Assembly (NCBI GenBank): GCA_013821585.1
Contig: JACDGO010000112.1
Location: forward strand, 1-6,768
Direction: 5' to 3'
DNA from: Sphingomonadaceae bacterium
GTDB lineage: Bacteria > Pseudomonadota > Alphaproteobacteria > Sphingomonadales > Sphingomonadaceae
DNA length: 6,768 nucleotides
Positions 1 through 5,062 of the stretch are shown here, piece after piece. The notes under the pieces are model-generated. The model was not told the DNA's origin. It searched no databases and saw only the letters and a list, made by a program, of their open reading frames with translations. Position 1 is the first letter of the stretch. The number at the start of each line of letters is the position of its first letter. The position numbers and the translations under genes were made by a program.

Positions 1-513
1 CGTCAGTTGCGCCTGGCTCGCGCGCTTTTCGCCGAGAACGCTCGACAGCGCGAGCGCCGCCGACGCGCCGCAGATCGCCACCGCGCCGCCCGCGAGCGTG
101 CCGAACGCTGCGCCCATCCCGCTCGCGCGCGCGGCGAGCGTTCCCGACAGCAGAACCAGCGCGATCATCGCCGCGATCGCCGCGAAGGCCGGAAGGCCGA
201 GGCTCGCGATCTGCGCGAACGTCACCTGCAAGCCGACGAGCACGATCCCCCAGCGCAGCAGCGTCTTCGACGCGAAGCCGAGTCCCGCGTGAAGCCGCGT
301 GTCGGCATGGACGAAGTTGAACGCGAGGCCGATCAGCAGCCCCATCAGCATCAGCGGCGCGTGATAATGCTCGCTCAGATAGGCGGCGGCGAGCGCGGCG
401 ATCCCCGTCATCAGCAGGCCGGGCGGGTAGTTCCGCCAGCCCGGCGCGGGCGTCGCCGCGACCTCGAGCAGGTCGCCATAAAGGTCCGCCGCCGCCGGAA
501 CGCTTCGCGCCAC
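1..513 (-). CDS. YeiH/UPF0324-family integral membrane protein, C-terminus cut by window edge
   Basis: The minus strand is open from GTG 513 to base 1, giving 171 codons with no stop. The protein begins MARSVPAAADLYGDLLEVAA. Hydrophobic segments lie at about residues 31-47, 52-68, 86-104, 108-127 and 136-158. Family-like features are SKTLLRWGIVLVGLQVTF (residues 82-99) and the Gly/Ala-rich AGGAVAICGASAALAL (141-156), which matches the 'SICGAAA' signature I recall for YeiH/UPF0324 proteins, often labelled putative sulfate exporters. Family members are about 300-350 aa, so roughly half is visible. GTG 513 is preferred because a purine-rich GGGGGAG lies four bases upstream (518-524) and the next in-frame ATG falls within the first membrane segment. 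It is divergent from the aldo/keto reductase pseudogene, with 63 bases between them. Substrate is unknown; the family call is fairly secure, the transport role is not. Confidence 0.85.
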   Translation of the reverse strand, partial: MARSVPAAADLYGDLLEVAATPAPGWRNYPPGLLMTGIAALAAAYLSEHYHAPLMLMGLLIGLAFNFVHADTRLHAGLGFASKTLLRWGIVLVGLQVTFAQIASLGLPAFAAIAAMIALVLLSGTLAARASGMGAAFGTLAGGAVAICGASAALALSSVLGEKRASQAQLT

Positions 514-524
514 CGCACTCCCCC

Positions 525-553
525 TTGACGCCCTGCCTTCCGACCCCGCTACA
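525..553 (+). promoter_or_regulatory. Candidate housekeeping promoter for the aldo/keto reductase-lipoprotein unit
   Basis: TTGACG at 525-530 is followed after 17 bases by GCTACA at 548-553, continuing as AAG. This resembles the Caulobacter housekeeping consensus as I recall it (TTGACGS, then GCTANAWC), although the spacing is at the long end. It lies 24 bases upstream of ATG 577 on the same strand and would give a leader of about 15-20 bases. AAGGAGA at 553-559 overlaps the -10 region and sits too far from ATG 577 to be its ribosome site. The nearer AAAGGCGAG (567-575) is the more likely ribosome site. The call rests on motif match and position only. Confidence 0.5.
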
Positions 554-576
554 AGGAGACGATCCGAAAGGCGAGC

Positions 577-1480
577 ATGACCGACGACACCCGTTTCCTG
601 CCCGCACCGGGCCGGCGGCGCGCGCTGGCAAGACCGGCATCGGCGTATCCTCGCTCGCCTGGGGTATGATGCGCTTCGCCGGCGACGACGTGCGGGCGGC
701 GCGCGCGCTGATCGACGCCGTGCTCGAATCGGGGGTCACGCTGTTCGACACCGCCGCCATCTATGGCGGCGCGTTCGGCGACGCCGAGACGTTGCTCGGC
801 AGGGTGTTCGCCGAGTCGCCGGCGCTGCGCGATCGCATCGTGCTCGCGACCAAGGCGGGAATCGTCCGCAGCGTTCCCTATGACAGCGCAACCGACTATC
901 TCGAAGCCGCGCTCGAAGCGTCGCTGCGGCGGCTCGGTACCGACCGCGTCGACCTGTAGCAGATCCATCGCTCCGACCTGTAGACGCACCCGCACGAGAT
1001 CGCGCGCGTCGCCGAACGTGCGCAGGCGCGCGGCAAGATCGCGGCGTTTGGCGTCTCCAATTTCACCCGCGCGCAGACCGACGCGCTCGCCGCACAGCTT
1101 TCACGGCCGAGCCTGATGCTGTCGACGATCCAGCCCGAGCTCTCGCCCCTCGCGCTCGCTCCGATCAAGGACGGCTCGCTCGACGACGCGATGCGGCACG
1201 ATCGCGCGGTGCTCGCCTGGTCGCCGCTCGGCAGCGGACGCATCGCCGCACCGCAAAGTCCCCGCGAGCAGGCCGTCGCAGCCGCGCTCGACAAGGTCGC
1301 GGAGGCGCACGACGTCTCGCGCGCCGCCGCTGCTTACAGCTGGATCATGGCGCATCCGGCGCGGCCGACTCGCAGGACGCCGGGCGAATTGGCGAGGCGG
1401 CCGACGCCTATAAGATCAACTGGACACGCGCCGCCTGGTATGACGTGTTCGTCGCCTCGCGCGGGGAGAAACTGCCGTGA
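577..1480 (+). pseudogene. Aldo/keto reductase pseudogene (four disabling lesions)
   Basis: Pieces of one NADPH-dependent aldo/keto reductase appear in order across three frames. ATG 577 gives MTDDTRFLPAPGRRRAL, and the frame then shifts to GKTGIGVSSLAWGMMRF. Restoring one G at about 627-628 rejoins them. The body keeps the whole catalytic tetrad: Asp (747) and Tyr (762) in FDTAAIYGG, Lys (852) in LATKAG, His (966) in QIHRSD. In-frame TAG codons stand at 957-959, where the family has Tyr or Leu (DLxQIHR), and at 981-983, where Leu is expected. GVSNF and VLAWSPLGSGR follow. After AHPARP the frame shifts again at about 1367, and the C-terminus AGRIGEAADAYKINW to GEKLP reads to TGA 1478-1480. 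About 13 bases, including the usual IPIxGTQ segment, seem missing. Repaired length is about 305 aa, normal for the family. The substrate is unknown. Sequencing error is possible, but nearby genes are intact. Confidence 0.88.
1463..1468 (+). promoter_or_regulatory. Ribosome binding site that decides the GTG start of the small lipoprotein
   Basis: GGGGAG lies eight bases upstream of GTG 1477, inside the last codons of the aldo/keto reductase pseudogene. It favours GTG 1477 over ATG 1486 as the start. Using GTG also supplies the Lys-Arg expected at the front of a signal peptide. Confidence 0.55.
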
Positions 1481-1743
1481 AGCGAATGCTTATCCTGCTG
1501 CCGATCCTGATTTCCGCCGGCTGCGTACGGACGGTCGCGAGCGCCGTCACCGCGCCGGTCAAGATCGTCGGCCACGCGGCGGACTGGGCGACGACCAGCC
1601 AGGACGAAGCCGACCGCAATCGCGGCCGCGCGCTGCGCAAGGCCGAGGAACACGCACGCAAGGACTGCAAGCGTCAGGTCGACGGCGACGTGGCGCGTGA
1701 GCAATGCGTGCGCGATTCGATGCGTGCGCGCGGCTTTAGCTGA
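1477..1743 (+). CDS. Small putative lipoprotein, 88 aa
   Basis: The protein begins MKRMLILLPILISAGC: a basic n-region, a hydrophobic core, then a lipobox-like SAGC with Cys16 as the likely lipidated residue. Ser at the -3 position is weaker than the usual Leu, so lipidation is probable rather than certain. The mature part is short, charged and probably helical, with TTSQDEADRNRGRALRKAEE (residues 49-68) and two more cysteines (about 74 and 82). It resembles, from memory, small sphingomonad lipoproteins with a TTSQSEAD-type motif. No enzymatic domain is visible. GTG 1477 overlaps the TGA of the aldo/keto reductase as GTGA, so it was probably translated by coupling to that gene. The reading frame is intact although the upstream gene is broken. 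Function unknown. Confidence 0.75.
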   Translation: MKRMLILLPILISAGCVRTVASAVTAPVKIVGHAADWATTSQDEADRNRGRALRKAEEHARKDCKRQVDGDVAREQCVRDSMRARGFS

Positions 1744-1744
1744 C

Positions 1745-1758
1745 GCCGGCAAACCGGC
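1745..1758 (+). terminator. Weak hairpin just after the lipoprotein stop codon
   Basis: GCCGG (1745-1749) and CCGGC (1754-1758) form a five-base-pair stem around CAAA, beginning one base after the stop codon. Only a short ATTT follows about eight bases later, so there is no proper U tract. It could end the aldo/keto reductase-lipoprotein transcript, or be a chance product of high GC. Confidence 0.22.
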
Positions 1759-1816
1759 CCGAAGGATTTCCCCGGGAAGCACGTTTGTAGCGTTGCCGAG
1801 GCAGGCCGGGCGACCG

Positions 1817-1834
1817 GTTCGCCGCCAGGCGAAC
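1817..1834 (+). other. Perfect 7-bp inverted repeat upstream of the first DUF1800 gene
   Basis: GTTCGCC (1817-1823) and GGCGAAC (1828-1834) are perfect inverted repeats around GCCA, 47 bases before ATG 1882. An overlapping alternative stem, GGCGA (1809-1813) with TCGCC (1819-1823), cannot form at the same time. It could be an RNA leader hairpin or an operator. The rest of the 138-base gap (1744-1881) shows no convincing promoter, and no comparable repeat precedes the second DUF1800 gene. Confidence 0.3.
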
Positions 1835-1881
1835 ACGACCACGCGATTCAGCGTCGGCGTCTCGAGCGGACGGGGTGGGTC

Positions 1882-3558
1882 ATGCGCGAAGAGCTGGAAA
1901 CCGGCGAAGTTGATCGTGACGCGGGCGGCGTGGCGCTTCCCGACAACATTGCGTTTGTCGCCGTCCCCGCGCTGGCGCTCGCCGCTTGCGGCAGCGGCGG
2001 CTCCCCGACGCCCGCGCCGACGCCAACACCAACCCCCACGCCGACCGGCGCGACGCCGCCCCAGGCCGCCCGCTTCCTCGCGCAGGCCACGATGGGGTCG
2101 TCGAGCGCCGATATCGCGCATGTTCAGGCGATCGGCTTCGACGGTTGGCTGACCGAGCAGTTCGCCAAGCCGCGCGCGACGACGCATTGGGACTGGCTGA
2201 TCGCGAACGGCTATAACGACGTCGCGAACATCAATTCGCAAAAAGGCTATGATCCGACCGTCTGGCGCCAGCTCATCACCAGCGACGATCAGCTACGCCA
2301 GCGCGTGGCGATGGCATTGCTCGATTTCCTCGTCGTCGGGATCGACGGGCTGACGACCAACTGGAAGGCGTTCGCCGCCGCCGCCTTTCTCGACGTGCTC
2401 ACCGACAACGCGTTCGGAAACTATCGCGCGCTGATCGACGCGGTATCGCTCAATCCGGCGATGGGTCTCTATCTGACCTTTCTTGGCAACCGCAAGGCGA
2501 ACGCGGCGACGGGCGCGGTTCCCGACGAGAATTACGCGCGCGAACTCATGCAGCTGTTCACGCTCGGGCTGGTCCAGCTCAACATGGACGGAACGCCCAA
2601 GTCCGGCAGTCCCGATACCTATACGCAGGACGACGTGACCGGCCTCGCGCGCGTGTTCACCGGTTTCACCTATGCGAGCAGCGACGGCAGCGTTCCCGAC
2701 CGGCTGCGCGTGCCGATGATCCAGAACGCCTCGCTGCACGAGACGGGCACGAAGGTGTTTCTCGGTACGACGATTCCTGCGGGCACCGACGGCTTCGCGT
2801 CGCTGAAGCTCGCGCTCGACTCGATCTTCGCGCATGCCAATGTTCCGCCCTTCATCTCGAAGCAGCTGATCCAACGCCTCGTCACCAGCAATCCGACCCC
2901 CGCCTATGTCGGCCGCGTCGCGGCCGTCTTCGCCGACAATGGATCGGGCGTGCGCGGCGACCTGAAGGCCGTCGTCCGCGCGATCCTTCTCGATAGCGAG
3001 GCGCGCGACGATACGATCGCGACAGGCGTAAGTTTCGGTAAATTGCGCGAACCGATCATGCGCCTCACGAACTGGGCGCGCGCGTTCGGCGTCACATCGG
3101 CATCGAACGCCTGGGCGATCGGCGATACGTCGTCGAGCGGAACCCGTCTCGCCGAAAGCCCCGGACGCAGCCAGAGCGTCTTCAACTTCTTCCGGCCCGG
3201 CTACACACCGCCGAACACCGCGATCGCCGCACAGGGCCTTGTCGGGCCCGAGTTCCAGATCACCAACGAACCAAGCGTCGTCGCCTATCTCAACTACATG
3301 CAGACGCTGATCGCCAGCGGCACGGGCGACGTGAAGGCGAACTATACCGACATCCTGGCCAAGGCCGCCGACTCACAGGCGCTGATCGACGCGGTCAACC
3401 TGACCGTCGCCGCCGGACAGGTCAGCGCGGCGACGCTGGCGACGGTCAAGGCCGCGGTCGACAGCATATCGGCGACGGGAACGAACGGGCCGATCAACCG
3501 CGTCTACACAGCCATCCTGCTGGTGATGGCGACGCCCGAATATATCGCTCAGAAATAA
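1882..3558 (+). CDS. DUF1800 domain protein, putative lipoprotein (paralog 1), 558 aa
   Basis: An exported protein of the DUF1800 family (PF08811), whose function is not established. The N-terminus has an acidic stretch (residues 1-21), a short hydrophobic segment (IAFVAVPALAL, 23-33) and the lipobox LAAC with Cys36, then GSGG and a Pro-Thr linker (41-56). The domain begins with RFLAQATMGSSSADIAHVQ (64-82). Hallmarks are ENYARELMQLFTLG (216-229), YTQDDV (247-252), PTPAYVGRVAAVF (338-350), LKAVVRAILLDSEAR (361-375), KLREPI (387-392) and SVFNFFRPGYTPP (432-444). Length and motif order are normal, so the gene looks intact. ATG 1882 is the chosen start: GGGGTGGG lies just upstream and the second paralog has the same N-terminal layout. 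It ends with TAA 13 bases before the DUF1501 gene, which argues for one operon. Residues 320-404 are identical to paralog 2. Confidence 0.92.
   Translation: MREELETGEVDRDAGGVALPDNIAFVAVPALALAACGSGGSPTPAPTPTPTPTPTGATPPQAARFLAQATMGSSSADIAHVQAIGFDGWLTEQFAKPRATTHWDWLIANGYNDVANINSQKGYDPTVWRQLITSDDQLRQRVAMALLDFLVVGIDGLTTNWKAFAAAAFLDVLTDNAFGNYRALIDAVSLNPAMGLYLTFLGNRKANAATGAVPDENYARELMQLFTLGLVQLNMDGTPKSGSPDTYTQDDVTGLARVFTGFTYASSDGSVPDRLRVPMIQNASLHETGTKVFLGTTIPAGTDGFASLKLALDSIFAHANVPPFISKQLIQRLVTSNPTPAYVGRVAAVFADNGSGVRGDLKAVVRAILLDSEARDDTIATGVSFGKLREPIMRLTNWARAFGVTSASNAWAIGDTSSSGTRLAESPGRSQSVFNFFRPGYTPPNTAIAAQGLVGPEFQITNEPSVVAYLNYMQTLIASGTGDVKANYTDILAKAADSQALIDAVNLTVAAGQVSAATLATVKAAVDSISATGTNGPINRVYTAILLVMATPEYIAQK
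2521..2562 (+). repeat. 42-base identical block shared with paralog 2 (copy at 5720-5761)
   Basis: Every base, wobble positions included, matches the second DUF1800 gene over the codons for PDENYARELMQLFT, the family signature. Flanking codons differ at once on both sides (GCGGTT versus TCGATG before; CTC versus ATC after). Similarity continues more loosely to about 2590. It may be a short conversion tract or a strongly constrained motif in a biased codon set. Confidence 0.6.
2839..3093 (+). repeat. 255-base near-identical block in paralog 1 (pairs with 6053-6307)
   Basis: Compared base by base with 6053-6307 (constant offset 3214), only six positions differ: 2874, 2904, 3033, 3039, 3069 and 3090. 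All are third-codon and synonymous. Bases 2905-3032 are identical without a break. The encoded 85 residues (320-404) are the same in both proteins. Similarity falls sharply after 3093 and, upstream, before about 2815. Confidence 0.9.
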
Positions 3559-3565
3559 GGGGAGG
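3557..3565 (+). promoter_or_regulatory. Strong ribosome binding site of the DUF1501 gene, overlapping the DUF1800 stop
   Basis: AAGGGGAGG begins inside the TAA stop (3556-3558) of the upstream gene and lies six bases before ATG 3572. The arrangement fits translational coupling of the two genes and fixes the DUF1501 start. Confidence 0.75.
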
Positions 3566-3571
3566 CCGGCA

Positions 3572-4954
3572 ATGTTCGCTGACGACCAATCGCGCCGCGC
3601 CTTCCTGAAGCGCACCGCCGTGCTGGGCATGGCGGGCGGGGCCGCGCCGTTTGTCGCCAACCTCGCCGCGATCGGCGAGGCTGCCGCCGCGGTCGGTTCC
3701 GACTACAAGGCGCTGGTCTGCGTGTTCTTCTATGGCGGCAACGACTACGCCAACACGCTCGCTCCCTACGACCAAGCGAATTACGACCTCTACGCCAAGC
3801 TGCGCGCCGGCCTCGCCCATCCGCGCGCGTCGCTCGACGCGACGTTGCTCAACCCGACGGTCGCGCTTGCCGGGGGCCGCCAATATGCGATGCACCCTTC
3901 GCTCGCGCCGCTGCTGCCGTTGTTCGACGCGGGGCGAATGGCCGCGGTGCTGAACGTCGGCACGCTCGTCCGGCCGACGACCAAGGCGCAGTACACGGCA
4001 AAGAGCGTCGCGCTTCCGCCCAAGCTGTTCTCGCACAACGACCAGCAAAGCTATTGGCAGGCGTCGAGCCCGGAAGGCGCGAACTCGGGCTGGGGCGGGC
4101 GCATCGGCGACCTGTTCCAGAGCGGCAACGGCACCGCGACGCTGACCTGCATCAATCCGGCCGGGAATGCTGTATTCCTGACCGGCAAGGTCGCGGTCCA
4201 ATATGCGATCAGTCCGTCGGGGCCGATCGCGCTCAACGGCGACAGCACGACATTGTTCGGATCGACGACCGCGGGATCGGCGCTGCGTAATCTGATGACC
4301 GCGCCGCGCACGCAATTGTTCGAAAGCGAGCATAGCCGCGTCGCCAAACGCTCGCTCGACACCTATACCCAGGTCAACGGCGCGCTAGTGGCCGGCCCGG
4401 CGCTGACGACGCCGTTCACCGCGGGCAATCCGCTCGCCGATCAGCTCAAGATCGTCGCGCGGCTGATTTCGGTTTCGAGCGAGCTCGGCGCCAAGCGCCA
4501 GGTGTTCTTCGTCTCATTGGGCGGCTTCGACACGCACAACGGGTTGATCGCGACGCAGGCGACGTTGCTCGGGCGCGTCGCCGACGCGATGAAATCGTTC
4601 CACGACGCGACCCTCGAGCTCGGCGTCTCGGACAAGGTGACGGCTTTCACCGCCTCGGACTTCGGCCGTACGCTCGTGCCCAACGCCGACGGCTCGGATC
4701 ACGGTTGGGGCTCGATGCACTTCGTCGTCGGCGGCGCGGTCAAGGGCAAGCGCATCTATGGCACGCCGCCGGCGGTCGCCGACAACGGCCCCGACGATGT
4801 CGGCCAAGGACGCCTCCTCCCGACGACCTCGGTCGATCAATATGCCGCGACGCTCGCGCAATGGTTCGGCGTGACGGGCGCGAGCGATCTCGCGACGGTG
4901 CTGCCGAATATCGGCAATTACGACACCGCGACGTGGAACGTCGGATTCGTTTAG
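3572..4954 (+). CDS. DUF1501 family protein with Tat signal, 460 aa
   Basis: DUF1501 (PF07394) proteins belong, as I recall, to the alkaline-phosphatase/sulfatase-like fold group; no reaction is established. The N-terminus carries a twin-arginine signal, SRRAFLK (residues 8-14), then a hydrophobic Ala/Gly-rich stretch to about residue 40, so it is probably exported folded. Domain landmarks are LVCVFFYGGNDYANTLAPYD (about 48-67), MHPSLAPLLPLFDAGRMAAVLNVGTLVRPT in the next third, FSHNDQQ (153-159), GGFDTHNG (317-324), SDFGRT (362-367) and DHGWGSMH (376-383). The Asp and His residues in the last four motifs are plausible metal or active-site ligands by analogy with the fold group; this is inference. 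It follows the first DUF1800 gene by 13 bases and precedes the second by 108, reading the same way. The frame is intact, ends with TAG, and the length is typical. Confidence 0.93.
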   Translation: MFADDQSRRAFLKRTAVLGMAGGAAPFVANLAAIGEAAAAVGSDYKALVCVFFYGGNDYANTLAPYDQANYDLYAKLRAGLAHPRASLDATLLNPTVALAGGRQYAMHPSLAPLLPLFDAGRMAAVLNVGTLVRPTTKAQYTAKSVALPPKLFSHNDQQSYWQASSPEGANSGWGGRIGDLFQSGNGTATLTCINPAGNAVFLTGKVAVQYAISPSGPIALNGDSTTLFGSTTAGSALRNLMTAPRTQLFESEHSRVAKRSLDTYTQVNGALVAGPALTTPFTAGNPLADQLKIVARLISVSSELGAKRQVFFVSLGGFDTHNGLIATQATLLGRVADAMKSFHDATLELGVSDKVTAFTASDFGRTLVPNADGSDHGWGSMHFVVGGAVKGKRIYGTPPAVADNGPDDVGQGRLLPTTSVDQYAATLAQWFGVTGASDLATVLPNIGNYDTATWNVGFV

Positions 4955-5062
4955 CCGCATCCTTTGGCCGGTTCGTCGCGGTCTACACTACATGTTAACC
5001 AATTCGCTTCACGGAACCCGTCGCGGGGGCGCGATTGGCGGACCCGCTGAACGGGCGGGGAA

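Noticed and set aside
525..959. Start of the aldo/keto reductase at ATG 525
   Set aside because: Residues before GKTGIG in that frame do not resemble the family, the start coincides with the -35 element, and ATG 577 gives the expected MTDDTRFLP start once a one-base deletion is allowed.
957..983. In-frame TAG codons as possible stop-codon recoding (amber readthrough or pyrrolysine-like)
   Set aside because: The same gene also has two frameshifting deletions, and TAG is used as the natural stop of the DUF1501 gene at 4952-4954. Gene decay explains all four lesions.
2005..2055. Proline-threonine coding run as a DNA tandem repeat
   Set aside because: The codons vary (ACG, ACA, ACC with CCG, CCA, CCC), so it is a short protein linker after the lipobox, not a homogeneous repeat array.
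1408..2241. Long minus-strand open frame of 277 codons across the lipoprotein and first DUF1800 gene
   Set aside because: It is rich in Arg and Ala, lacks recognisable motifs, and lies opposite better-supported genes; such antisense frames are routine at this GC content. The other long antisense frames (3494-4333, 2293-2874, 5432-6049) were rejected on the same grounds.
4955..5062. Promoter and inverted repeat between the DUF1501 gene and the second DUF1800 gene
   Set aside because: TTGGCC (4964-4969) and TACACT (4984-4989) are only 14 bases apart, and the imperfect repeat CCAATTCGC/GCGATTGG (4999-5007, 5031-5038) needs a bulge. Neither is strong enough to annotate; a general-stress ECF site was also sought (GGAAC at 5013) but the -10 half and spacing do not fit.
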